Assembly: GCA_021154325.1 (NCBI GenBank) | Contig: JAJKIR010000052.1 | Coordinates: 1 to 38,742, forward strand | DNA from: Gemmatimonas sp. | GTDB taxonomy: Bacteria > Gemmatimonadota > Gemmatimonadetes > Gemmatimonadales > Gemmatimonadaceae | Length of the DNA stretch: 38,742 nt | Direction of reading: 5' to 3' | Shown: piece by piece, positions 11,752-20,313 of the stretch | Layout of the letters: each line of letters opens with the position of its first letter | Position numbering within the stretch: position 1 is the first letter of the stretch | Translations under genes and position numbers: made by a program | The notes under the pieces: generated by a model | Told to the model about the DNA's origin: nothing | Database searches by the model: none | Seen by the model: only the letters and a program-made list of their open reading frames with translations

Positions 11752-12744
11752 ATGACCGTCGTCTTGCGCGCCGCAATGGATCAGGGGCTCCTTGCCCTGC
11801 AGCGACAGCTGCGTGCGCTGGCTCCAGACGCCGCCCTCGTTACGGACGGAGAGCAGGCGCTCGAGCACCTCACACCGGACACACGGCCGCCCCGGCTCGT
11901 TGGGGCTGACGTCATCGAGGCAGGGCCCATGCGCGCGCGACGCGTCTTCGGCGATCCGATCGTCGCGTTCGCCGCCTTTCTCGACGGCACTCAGACGAGC
12001 CGCGTCCTTGCCTACGTCGACGGCGTACCGATTGTGCTCGGCACCGTCGCGGCCGCCGTCCGCGTCCGCCGCAACCGTCGCCTAACGACGTGGCACCGCC
12101 CTGTCGTGCAGCGAAAGCTGTACGGCGCGCTCGCCGCGCTCCTTCCCGCGCATCGTCGCGCGCTGGAATCACTGGGCGTGCCACTCGTCGACACGATGAC
12201 CTCCGCGGGCGCGACGACGCATCCCTTCGTGCTCCGCGACGACGCCGTCCATCGCATCCAGGACGATCGCGAAGCCGCCGAGCGCGAGCTCGCCGAGTGC
12301 TGGTGTCATCTCGAGCACGAGCCGCTGTTCATCGACGGCAGCATCAGCGGCAGCGATCGCGTCGCGGCCGCCGAGTGTACCGTGGGTGTCGTGAAGAGTC
12401 ATCGCACGCTGTACGCGGAAGGCGCGGCGCTACAAACGATCTTCGCGTTGCGGCGCGCCGAGCGGTCGAGCGTGTTCAAAGTGACGTCGCCGAAGCGCAT
12501 GCCGGTGGCGAGCTGGTATCTTCGCCTGCGCGATCCGGTCGGACACGATCCCATGTGGGGGCTCGTGCGCGTCGAGATCGCGAGCCCCCCGCGCATCGAC
12601 GTCGGAGCGATCGGGGAGAAGGCAGACAGTGTGTCCCGCTGGATTCTGGCCGAAGCCGCGCCCCTCGCGATGCCGGATTCCCGCTGGGACAAGATGGTCT
12701 ACGGCATTCGAGACTGTGAAGAATTCCTCCGCGCGGTGACATGA
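11752..12744 (+). CDS. nurA: NurA-like nuclease, partner of HerA
   Basis: A 330-residue protein of low general similarity that I assign to the NurA nuclease family from two observations. First, the motif PLFIDGSISGSDRVAAAECTVGVVKSHRTLY has the NurA pattern of an active-site Asp in a DGS turn (Asp195) followed by a VGVVKS strand. Second, it overlaps by ATGA with a HerA-like ATPase, and NurA and HerA form a nuclease-translocase complex that trims DNA ends. In archaea this acts with Mre11 and Rad50, which lie just downstream here. ATG at 11752 is preferred over GTG at 11740; neither has a good ribosome-binding site. Remaining catalytic acids were not identified with confidence. Confidence 0.72.
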   Translation: MTVVLRAAMDQGLLALQRQLRALAPDAALVTDGEQALEHLTPDTRPPRLVGADVIEAGPMRARRVFGDPIVAFAAFLDGTQTSRVLAYVDGVPIVLGTVAAAVRVRRNRRLTTWHRPVVQRKLYGALAALLPAHRRALESLGVPLVDTMTSAGATTHPFVLRDDAVHRIQDDREAAERELAECWCHLEHEPLFIDGSISGSDRVAAAECTVGVVKSHRTLYAEGAALQTIFALRRAERSSVFKVTSPKRMPVASWYLRLRDPVGHDPMWGLVRVEIASPPRIDVGAIGEKADSVSRWILAEAAPLAMPDSRWDKMVYGIRDCEEFLRAVT

Positions 12745-14699
12745 CGCAGCCTTCGTTGCTCGGACGGGTCGTCGCTACAGAGCGCCGGCCGAATACGCCC
12801 CACGAATTTCACTTCTGGACCGGGCTCGACTCACCAGTCGGCGTCGGCACGATCGTGCGCGTCGAGGGCAAGTACACCATCAACGGCCAGATCACGAGGG
12901 TGTACGGCGTTGTCGTCGAGGGGTTCAGCTACTCCGATCTTCAGTCGCCGCTCCACGACGTCCTCGGCCACGACGGCAGTCCCGCGGCCGCCTCGTTAGC
13001 GTCTACTGAACGCGCGGAGATCCGGCTCTACACCGCGGCCGTGCTCCGGCAGATTCCCGACGAGCCGCTGCAGCCTGTCCCGTTAGGCGAGGTCTATCTC
13101 GCCGACGACAGCGACGTCGCGATCGCCCTCCGCATGGACGGGTACCTCGCCGAGGGCGCGCGAACCGGTATCCCCATCGGTGTCTATCACGCGGGCGGCA
13201 CCGACGCCCCGATCTATCTCGATGCGGATTTTCTCATGGGTCCCGAGGCGGCCCACCTGAACATCACCGGAGTTTCCGGTCTCGCGACGAAGACCAGCGC
13301 GATCGAGTGGATCCTCTCGTCGATCTTCACCCACTTCCCGGCGCAGAAGGGATCCATCGCGGCCGTCTGCTTCAACGTCAAAGGGCCGGACCTGTGCTTC
13401 CTCGACGAGGAGGGCACGATCGACGATCGCGACCGCGCGCTCTACGAGAAGTGCGGCGTCCCCGCCGGGCCATTCGAGAACGTCCAGTACTACGCCCCGT
13501 ACAAGTCTGACGGCATCTCGCTCAACACGCTCCGCTCCAACGAGGCGCTGCTGCATAACGTGACCCCGCTCACCTGGGGGCTGCGCGAGGTGCTGCAGTA
13601 CGCCGAAGTGCTGCTCAACAAGGATGACGTCGACGCCAAGGCAGACGCGTTGATCGACTTCATAAGAGAACGCATCGTCGATCGCGATTTTCACGACGAC
13701 CAGATGCTGCCCGGGAAGCGCTATCGTGTGCGCTCCTTCGCGGACCTCGAGCAGTGGTTCCGCGATCTTCTCGTCGCCATGGAGCAGCGCGGCAACGAGA
13801 GCTGGCGGACGCATCACATCGCGACGATTCGCAAGGTGCGCAATCGGCTCTCGAACATTTCCACGCGCTGCGCGGGGCTGGTCACCGATGACGGCAATGT
13901 TGGCGATCTCCCGTTCGGGAGCTTTCAGGATCGCACGGTGTATGTCATCGACGTCGCCTCCCTCGAAGAAGACGCGCAGGATCTGGTCTTCGCGCGCGTC
14001 GTCACGAAGCTGCGCGAGCAGCTGGAGAAGCGAGAGCTCGGGGTGAAGCACGTCATCGTCTTCGTCGACGAGCTCAACAAGTACGCGCCTGGCGACGGCC
14101 AGGACACCTACGTTCGGAAGATGCTGCTCGACCTCGCCGAGCGAGGGCGCTATCTCGGCCTCGTGCTGTTCAGCGCGCAGCAATTCCGGTCGCAGGTCCA
14201 CCGGCGCGTCGTCGGTAATTCGGGAACGGCGCTGTATGGCCGCATGGACGCCGACGAGCTGGCGACACCAGGCTACGCCGTGCTCAGCCCGGCGGTGAAG
14301 ACCAAGCTCGCAACGTTGGAGAAGGGACAGCTCATGGTGCGGCACCCGCACTTCACACAACCGATCTTCGTTCGATTTCCACGACCCGCCATCCTGCGCG
14401 GCCGGGATGGCGCGGAGCGCTACCCGCAGCAGCAGGATGTGAGTCTGGAGGCGGCCGTGCTGCGGGCGTTGCGTCCCCTCGATTCCAGCATCACGCTCAA
14501 CTGGGTGAAGGACATCACCGACATGTACGAGCGCGAGGCCGTGCTCCGAGCGAAGAACGCCACGTTGCTCGAGCGGCCGGCGGATGTGAAGCGCTTCTTC
14601 AAGTCGCAGCTCGCGCCAATCGTGCCGTCCAAGCCGGTGAGCCGTCCGATGGTGACGCCGATCCGTACGGCGCCCGCGGACGATCCGTACGGTCTGTAG
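12741..14699 (+). CDS. herA: HerA-like hexameric DNA translocase ATPase
   Basis: A 652-residue protein with an N-terminal HAS-barrel-like region (LLGRVVATERRPNTPHEFHFW onward, about residues 1-150) and a FtsK/HerA-type ATPase core (DUF87). The Walker A position reads GVSGLATKTS, residues 177-186, with Lys184 kept but Gly before it replaced by Thr. Walker B is VIVFVDELNKYAP with Asp443 and Glu444. A sensor-like LFSAQQFRSQV follows, and the C-terminal part has the NSGTALYGRMD segment seen in HerA proteins. Expected role is a ring translocase feeding DNA to NurA during double-strand-break end resection. The start codon overlaps nurA by four bases, a sign of coupled translation. Contains a CGTTAGGC octamer at 13081. 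Confidence 0.85.
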   Translation: MTQPSLLGRVVATERRPNTPHEFHFWTGLDSPVGVGTIVRVEGKYTINGQITRVYGVVVEGFSYSDLQSPLHDVLGHDGSPAAASLASTERAEIRLYTAAVLRQIPDEPLQPVPLGEVYLADDSDVAIALRMDGYLAEGARTGIPIGVYHAGGTDAPIYLDADFLMGPEAAHLNITGVSGLATKTSAIEWILSSIFTHFPAQKGSIAAVCFNVKGPDLCFLDEEGTIDDRDRALYEKCGVPAGPFENVQYYAPYKSDGISLNTLRSNEALLHNVTPLTWGLREVLQYAEVLLNKDDVDAKADALIDFIRERIVDRDFHDDQMLPGKRYRVRSFADLEQWFRDLLVAMEQRGNESWRTHHIATIRKVRNRLSNISTRCAGLVTDDGNVGDLPFGSFQDRTVYVIDVASLEEDAQDLVFARVVTKLREQLEKRELGVKHVIVFVDELNKYAPGDGQDTYVRKMLLDLAERGRYLGLVLFSAQQFRSQVHRRVVGNSGTALYGRMDADELATPGYAVLSPAVKTKLATLEKGQLMVRHPHFTQPIFVRFPRPAILRGRDGAERYPQQQDVSLEAAVLRALRPLDSSITLNWVKDITDMYEREAVLRAKNATLLERPADVKRFFKSQLAPIVPSKPVSRPMVTPIRTAPADDPYGL

Positions 14700-14706
14700 T
14701 CGCCGC

Positions 14707-15567
14707 ATGTCCGCTGTCCGGTACCGCCACGCCTCGCTCCTGCTCGGCGTCGCCATGTGCCTGACGAGGGTCGAGTCGACCCGGGCGCAGAGCGTGCTGC
14801 TCCAGATCAAGCCGCACGTTGGCGACACGCTCCACCTCCGGCTCGATCAGCAGACGGAGCTCACGGGTACGCGCGGCCGCGGCACGTCCGCCTCCGTCAC
14901 CACCGTCACGACGACCATGCGCGTCTTCTCGCGCGCGATCGTGGAACGGAGCGCGCCGATGGCGACGTATGTGCGGGCCGTCACCGATTCCGTCCGCCTA
15001 ACGACGAACGACGAGCGGGGACAGAACCTCGAGCAGGTGGCTCGTGAGGCACTCGAGGGGCGCGCGATGACCCTCCGCATCGCCCCCGACGGGACCGTCT
15101 CTCTCGACAGCACCGCGGGCGCGTCGCGCGACGTCGCCGAAGCGGTGTCGATGATGCCGGCGGCATTCCCGCGTGGTCCGGTCGAGGTGGGGTACAGCTG
15201 GAGCCGCGACATGCCCCTGCCGGGAGGCGGCCGGGTCGCCCCCGGCGGCGGAAGCGCGAATGCCTGGCTGCACACCAAGTTCCGCCTCGACTCGCTCTCC
15301 CGGCGCGGCACGATCGCCTACATCTCGATGCGCGGCGAGATGAATCCTGATCCCGACGGCACCCAGTCGCAGGCGGTTGGTCCCGTCCTCGAGCATGGGA
15401 GTGTCTCGGGTACGATGCTCGTCGATCGCACTCGCGGCTGGCTCACGGAGTCGCAGTTCACGATCGTGGTGCACTCCACGGTTCGGGTGCCGGGGAGCGA
15501 CGACACTGTGATGCGATTCGAGACGCGCGTCACCCAGAAAATGAAGACGGTCGAGAAGCGACCGTAG
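14707..15567 (+). CDS. Secreted protein of unknown function
   Basis: A 286-residue product with an N-terminal signal peptide (basic YRH, hydrophobic SLLLGVAMCL, cleavage likely after TRAQ or TRA). The mature part is rich in beta-type sequence with repeated hydrophobic-polar alternation, and reads like proteins that compute a TDTxxLRL ... DGTVSLDSTAG pattern; the overall shape recalls DUF6263-type secreted proteins, which I give only as a weak suggestion. It starts seven bases after the HerA stop and so seems to be in the same transcript, although an exported protein has no obvious place in DNA repair. Function not recognised. Confidence 0.8.
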   Translation: MSAVRYRHASLLLGVAMCLTRVESTRAQSVLLQIKPHVGDTLHLRLDQQTELTGTRGRGTSASVTTVTTTMRVFSRAIVERSAPMATYVRAVTDSVRLTTNDERGQNLEQVAREALEGRAMTLRIAPDGTVSLDSTAGASRDVAEAVSMMPAAFPRGPVEVGYSWSRDMPLPGGGRVAPGGGSANAWLHTKFRLDSLSRRGTIAYISMRGEMNPDPDGTQSQAVGPVLEHGSVSGTMLVDRTRGWLTESQFTIVVHSTVRVPGSDDTVMRFETRVTQKMKTVEKRP

Positions 15568-15605
15568 CGGCGCGGAATCGACTTTTCACGAGCGCAGCGA
15601 GGGAG

Positions 15606-15619
15606 CTTCGGGGTATATT
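15606..15619 (+). promoter_or_regulatory. Promoter-like element CTTCGGGGTATATT before mre11/sbcD
   Basis: CTTCGGGGTATATT lies 47 bases before the mre11 start and contains a TATATT that could be a -10 hexamer. I see no good -35 at 17 bases. A near-identical element, CTTCGGGGTATACT, lies upstream of the acyl-CoA synthetase gene (36972-36985, minus strand). The match in two promoter positions supports a regulatory role, which is inferred. Confidence 0.4.
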
Positions 15620-15666
15620 GGGGCCGGGACGAGAAGCTCCTCGTTTCCCTCTCCGTATCCTGCTGC

Positions 15667-16872
15667 ATGCGTCTCGTCCATCTCTCGGACCCCCACCTGG
15701 GATTTCGGCAGTATCAGCGGCTCACTCCCGGCGGCATCAACCAGCGGGAGGCGGACGTTGCACGGTCGTTCCAGACGGCAATCGATCGCACGATCGAGAT
15801 GCGTCCCGATCTCGTGCTCATCGGCGGCGACGTCTTCCACAACGTCCGCCCGACGAATCCGGCAATCGTGCACGCCTTCCTGCAGTTCAGCCGATTGCGC
15901 GCGGGTCTCCCCGAAGCACCGGTCGTCATCGTCGCCGGCAATCACGATACGCCTCGCGCCGCCGAGACGGGCAGCATCCTGCGCCTCTTCCGCGAGATCG
16001 GCATTCACGTCGCGTACGCGGAGCCCGAGCGTTTCCATTTTGCTGAACTCGGCGTCTCCGTGCTCGCCGTGCCCGACGTGCTCGGCAAGCGGCCGGCATT
16101 CACTCCGGATGCGCAGGCGCGCTACAACGTCCTGCTGCTGCACGGAGAGGTGCAGGGCATGCTGCCGGCGCACGTCGCGTCGGCGGATCGAGCGGCGCTG
16201 GAAATTCCGCTCTCCGAGCTCGGCGCCGCCGCCTGGGATTACGTCGCGCTCGGCCACTACCACGTATACCGGCAGATCGAGCCTAACGCGTACTACTCGG
16301 GCTCCCTCGACTACACGAGCGCGAACACATGGGGGGAGCTGTACGAGGAGCGCGTCGCCGGCGTACCGGGGAAGGGAATCATCGAGCAGAATCTCGAGAG
16401 CGGTGCGCACACCTTTCACCCGCTGCCCCAGTCCCGGCCGCTCATCGACCTCCCGCCGATCTCGGCCCGCGGGCTCACAGTCGGCGAAGTGGACGAGCGC
16501 ATCCTCACGGCCGTCAACGGCTGCCGTGGTGGAATAGACGACAAGATCGTCCGGCTCATCGTGCGCGATCTTCCGCGACACATCGCGCGCGATCTCGATC
16601 ACAAGGCGCTCCGCGAGCTCAAGCGGCGCGCGCTGCACTTCCATCTCGACACGCGTCGTCCCGAAGTGGTTCGTCTCTCCGGCCACGGCGCGCCGGGCCG
16701 GCGGCCGTCCCTCGCCGACGTTGTCCGTGAGAAGCTGATGAGCCGCGTGCTCGAGAACGACATCGATCGGAAGGAGCTCGTCGCGTTAGGCCTCCGCTAT
16801 CTGGCCGAAGCGGAGAGCACCGTCGGCGCGGCCGCGATCGGCGCGGAGCCGACGTCGGATACGAGCGGGTGA
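15667..16872 (+). CDS. sbcD: Mre11/SbcD-type DNA exonuclease
   Basis: Calcineurin-like phosphoesterase that, with Rad50/SbcC, opens and trims DNA ends. The five phosphoesterase motifs are present: SDPHLG (Asp8, His10), GGDVFHN (Asp55), GNHD (Asn92, His93, Asp94), LLLHGEVQ and ALGHYHVY. The first motif has SDPH where many SbcD have TSDWH or SDTH; DPH still provides both metal ligands. Length 401 residues, normal. The C-terminal third should form the capping domain and the Rad50-binding helices. It ends four bases before the Rad50 start. Together with nurA and herA upstream it recreates the archaeal resection gene set. Confidence 0.93.
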   Translation: MRLVHLSDPHLGFRQYQRLTPGGINQREADVARSFQTAIDRTIEMRPDLVLIGGDVFHNVRPTNPAIVHAFLQFSRLRAGLPEAPVVIVAGNHDTPRAAETGSILRLFREIGIHVAYAEPERFHFAELGVSVLAVPDVLGKRPAFTPDAQARYNVLLLHGEVQGMLPAHVASADRAALEIPLSELGAAAWDYVALGHYHVYRQIEPNAYYSGSLDYTSANTWGELYEERVAGVPGKGIIEQNLESGAHTFHPLPQSRPLIDLPPISARGLTVGEVDERILTAVNGCRGGIDDKIVRLIVRDLPRHIARDLDHKALRELKRRALHFHLDTRRPEVVRLSGHGAPGRRPSLADVVREKLMSRVLENDIDRKELVALGLRYLAEAESTVGAAAIGAEPTSDTSG

Positions 16873-16876
16873 GATC

Positions 16877-19333
16877 GTGCATCTGAACTCGCTCCGGCTC
16901 TGCAACTTCCGGCAGCACGCGGACACGCGGATCGTCTTCGATTCCGGCCTCACGGGCATCATCGGCCCGAACGGCGCCGGCAAGTCCACGATTCTCGAGG
17001 GAATTGCCTGGGCGCTGTACGGCACACCGGCGGCGCGCGGCACCCGCGACTCGATTCGGTTCAATCGTGCTGGCGCGCGGTCGCAGGTCCGCGTCGAGCT
17101 GGACTTCGAGCTCGGCGGCCATCGCTATCTCGTGTCGCGTGGCCTAACGAACGCCGAGCTCTTTCTCGATGGCGCAAGCGCGCCGATCGCGAACACGATT
17201 ACCGGCGTCACCGAACTGCTGCGGCGCCGGCTCGGGATGTCGCTCGACGAGTTCTTCAATACCTACTTCACGGGCCAGAAAGAGCTGAGCGTGATGGCGG
17301 CGATGGGGCCGTCCGAGCGCGCGCAGTTCCTCTCGCGAGTGTTGGGGTACGAGAAGCTTCGCACGGCGCAGGCGCTCGTGCGCGAGCGGCGCCGGATCAT
17401 TCTCGCCGAGGCGGCCGGCCTCCGCGCTGGAATGCCGGACCCGGAGAGCGTCGCGCGGATGCTCGCCGACGCCAGAGGCCGCGTGGAGCTGGCCGAGCTC
17501 CGCGCACGCGAGGCTACCGATCGTCGAACCCGTGCCCGCGAGCTCCTCGATTACGTCACTCCACGCTGGGAGCTGCTGCAGCGCGAGCGCGAACGTCTTC
17601 AGGCAGTGCTCGCCGAGCTCCGCGTCGCCGAGAGCGAGTCGGTGGGGCTCGCGCGGGACAGCGAGCGCATCGACCGCGAGCTCGCGGACGTCGAGGCGGC
17701 GAAGGTGGAGCTCGAGCGCATTCGCCGCGAGGTCGCCCCGTTAGGCGAGGTCGTCGCCGCGCTCCACGAGATGGACCGCCTCTACGCCGAGGAGGGCCGT
17801 CGCCGCACGCTGCTCGAGAGCACGCGGGCGCTCGCGGAAGACCTGGCACGTCTTCGCGAGCGACGCGCGAAGATCGAGGCGGCGCCCGGCCTGGAAGAGC
17901 AGGTCACCACCGAGCTCACCGACAAGCGTCGCGAGCTCCAGCGCACCGATGAGGAGCTCGAGGCCAGGCGCACCGACTGGGTGCGTGATCGCCAGGAAGC
18001 CGAGACCAAGCTCGAGGCGCTGCGCCGGCAGCACGCGGAGCTCAAGGACCAACGCGAGCGCCTCGTCGCGGCCGGCGAGAATGGCATCTGTCCCACCTGC
18101 GCCCGCCCGTTAGGCGACCACTACCGTTCGGTGCTCGATCTCATCGATGACCAGCTCAACACCGCGCTCGTCGACGGCAGCTACTACCGGAAGCGGCTCG
18201 ATCAGTTGGTGGAGATGCCGCCAGCCGTGAAAGCGTTGGGCGAGCAGCGCCGCCTCGCGCTCGACGGGGTGAGCAAGTTGGAGCGCCGACTGGCGCGCGT
18301 GCAGAGCGCCGTCCAGGAGCTGGCGCAGATCGGCCGCGAGATCGTGCAGAAGGAGGAACGCGAAAAGGGGCTGCGTGGCGACCTCGCCGCGATTCCTATC
18401 GGCTATCGGGCCGACCTCCACGAGCAATTGCGACGCGACCTCGAGCGCCTGCAGCCGCTCGATGCGCGCGCGGCGCGGCTTGGCGCCCAGGTCGAGCGCG
18501 AGGGCCAGCTCCGCCGCGAGCGCGAGCGCGTCACGCAGGCCGTGGACCTAACGAGTCGCCGCACGGTCGAGCTGGGCCGCCAGCGCGCGGCCATCCAGTT
18601 CTCCGAGCAGTCGTGGGACACGCTGCGTGCCGACTATGAGCGCGCCGCCACGGAGCTGCGCGCGGCCGAGCTGGCGTCCGTGGCCGCTGACGCCGAGGCG
18701 GCCGCTGGTCAGGGCGCCCTCGACATGGCGCTTCAGGCCCAGCGCGACCTCGCGCGGTCGCAGACCCAGCTCGACGAGCTCAATCGCGACAAGCGTATGC
18801 ACGACGAGCTCGATCGCGCCTACTCCGACATGCGCACCGATCTCAACGTGCAGCTCCGTCCCGAGATCTCGGAGCTCGCCAGCTCCTTCCTCACGGAGCT
18901 CACCGATGCGCGCTACTCGGAGCTCGAGCTCGACGACCAGTACAACATCATCGTGCTCGAGGAGGGTGTGCCGAAGCCGGTCATCTCCGGCGGTGAGGAG
19001 GACCTCGCCAATCTGGTGCTCCGCCTCGCGATCTCCCAGATGATCGCCGAGCGGGCCGGCCAGAGCTTCTCGCTCCTCATCCTCGACGAGATCTTCGGCT
19101 CCCTGGACGAATCGCGCCGGCACAACGTCGTCGAGCTCCTGAGACGGTTGCAGGATCGCTTCGAGCAGGTAATCCTCATTACCCACATCGAATCGGTCCG
19201 TGAGGGACTCGACCGCGTGATCACTGTGCGCTACGACGAAGAGACCGGCGCATCACGCGTCGAACAGGAGCCCGCGTTAGGCGCGGCGGCACTCGACGAC
19301 GCGCCCGAGCTCACCATGGGAGCCGCCGACTGA
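16877..19333 (+). CDS. sbcC: Rad50/SbcC-type SMC-like ATPase
   Basis: An 818-residue two-lobed ABC ATPase with a long antiparallel coiled coil. The N-terminal lobe has Walker A GPNGAGKST (Lys36). Charged heptad-like sequence runs from about 170 to 650 and is broken by the zinc hook ICPTCARP (Cys405, Cys408). The C-terminal lobe has the signature VISGGEEDLANLVLRLA (Ser704) and Walker B LLILDEIFGSLDE (Asp737, Glu738). It dimerises, tethers DNA ends and controls the Mre11 nuclease. GTG start at 16877. It is shorter than E. coli SbcC (over 1000 residues) and nearer to archaeal Rad50 in size. The stop overlaps the next start in TGATG. Four exact GCCTAACG/CGTTAGGC octamers lie inside (17142, 17739, 18108, 19275), plus a near-match at 18546. 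Confidence 0.95.
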   Translation: MHLNSLRLCNFRQHADTRIVFDSGLTGIIGPNGAGKSTILEGIAWALYGTPAARGTRDSIRFNRAGARSQVRVELDFELGGHRYLVSRGLTNAELFLDGASAPIANTITGVTELLRRRLGMSLDEFFNTYFTGQKELSVMAAMGPSERAQFLSRVLGYEKLRTAQALVRERRRIILAEAAGLRAGMPDPESVARMLADARGRVELAELRAREATDRRTRARELLDYVTPRWELLQRERERLQAVLAELRVAESESVGLARDSERIDRELADVEAAKVELERIRREVAPLGEVVAALHEMDRLYAEEGRRRTLLESTRALAEDLARLRERRAKIEAAPGLEEQVTTELTDKRRELQRTDEELEARRTDWVRDRQEAETKLEALRRQHAELKDQRERLVAAGENGICPTCARPLGDHYRSVLDLIDDQLNTALVDGSYYRKRLDQLVEMPPAVKALGEQRRLALDGVSKLERRLARVQSAVQELAQIGREIVQKEEREKGLRGDLAAIPIGYRADLHEQLRRDLERLQPLDARAARLGAQVEREGQLRRERERVTQAVDLTSRRTVELGRQRAAIQFSEQSWDTLRADYERAATELRAAELASVAADAEAAAGQGALDMALQAQRDLARSQTQLDELNRDKRMHDELDRAYSDMRTDLNVQLRPEISELASSFLTELTDARYSELELDDQYNIIVLEEGVPKPVISGGEEDLANLVLRLAISQMIAERAGQSFSLLILDEIFGSLDESRRHNVVELLRRLQDRFEQVILITHIESVREGLDRVITVRYDEETGASRVEQEPALGAAALDDAPELTMGAAD

Positions 19334-20310
19334 TGGTCGCGACCCGCACCTGGCGGCCCACGCACTCGGTCGACGGCCCTTTCCGTGCCCGCCTCGAGGA
19401 CATCTCCGACCTCAATCAGGTCTTCAGCGACGCGTTCACCGAGCGCTATCGCCGCGACGGCATGGTGGGCGTGCGCGTGCCCTTTTTGAATCCGGCGGTC
19501 TGGCGATACGCCATCGAAGATGCCGACGCCGGGGCGATGCTCTGGCGCGACGACCGCGGCCACGTCGCCGCGTTCAACATGGTCCACCGGTCCGGCACCG
19601 AAGGCTGGATGGGCCCACTTGCCGTCCGCACCGAGTACCAGGGCACTGGGCTCGGCAAGGATATCGTTTCCCGCGGCGTGGACTGGCTGAAGCAGAGCGG
19701 CGCGTCCGTCATCGGTCTCGAGACAATGCCGCGCACGATGGACAACATCGGCTTCTACTCGCGTCTCGGTTTCGTTCCCGGGCGCCTGACGCTGACGATG
19801 ACCCTCGATGCCGCGCTTGGCGAGAAGCCGGCGTCACTCCTTGCCCGCCGAACGACGCTCGAGAAGGAGACCACGCTCGGCGAGTGCAAGGCGCTGCTCG
19901 AGGCGCTGGCGCCGGGCTACGACTACACCCGGGAGATCCAGCTCACCGACGAGCTGTCGTTAGGCGACACCGTAATTCTGCGTGGATCGAACGGGACGCT
20001 CGACGGCTTCGCGCTGGCGCATACGGTGCCGCTCGTCGAGGGTCGCGCGCGCGAGGAGCTGCGCGTTCTCAAGATGGTGTTGCGGCACGAGGAGCAGTTC
20101 CCGGAGATGGCCCGCTCCCTCTGTGACTTCGCGCGGCGGAGCGGCACGCGTCGCGTCGCGCTGCGCGTGCAGGGCGAGTATCAGTCGACGTACCGGCGGC
20201 TCGTGAAGATGAACGCGCGTGTGCGGTGGACCGATCTGAGGATGGCGCTCACCGGGCACGACGAGGAACGGCCGAAAAATGCGTTAGTACTATCGAACTG
20301 GGAGATCTGA
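19333..20310 (+). CDS. Tandem GNAT-family N-acetyltransferase
   Basis: A 325-residue protein. The N-terminal half is a clear GNAT domain, with acetyl-CoA-binding motif A in GPLAVRTEYQGTGLGKDIV (Q-G-T-G-L-G) and the usual NIGFYSRLGFVPGR ending. The C-terminal half (from about residue 180) looks like a second, degenerate GNAT fold ending in RLVKMNARVRWTDLRMAL. The ATG overlaps the Rad50 stop as TGATG, so the two proteins should be made together. Whether it acetylates a repair protein, DNA-associated protein or a small molecule is unknown. Convergent with the permease gene, three bases between stops. Confidence 0.85.
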   Translation: MVATRTWRPTHSVDGPFRARLEDISDLNQVFSDAFTERYRRDGMVGVRVPFLNPAVWRYAIEDADAGAMLWRDDRGHVAAFNMVHRSGTEGWMGPLAVRTEYQGTGLGKDIVSRGVDWLKQSGASVIGLETMPRTMDNIGFYSRLGFVPGRLTLTMTLDAALGEKPASLLARRTTLEKETTLGECKALLEALAPGYDYTREIQLTDELSLGDTVILRGSNGTLDGFALAHTVPLVEGRAREELRVLKMVLRHEEQFPEMARSLCDFARRSGTRRVALRVQGEYQSTYRRLVKMNARVRWTDLRMALTGHDEERPKNALVLSNWEI

Positions 20311-20313
20311 CGG

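Noticed and set aside
13083..14828. 581-residue open frame antisense to herA
   Set aside because: Shadow of the herA codon pattern; the sense strand has the Walker motifs and the sequence continues into a signal-peptide gene on the other strand.
15586..16686. 366-residue open frame antisense to mre11
   Set aside because: Sense strand has all five phosphoesterase motifs; the antisense product shows none.
18548..19186. 212-residue open frame antisense to rad50
   Set aside because: Falls inside the coiled coil and ATPase lobe of Rad50 and shows no domain.
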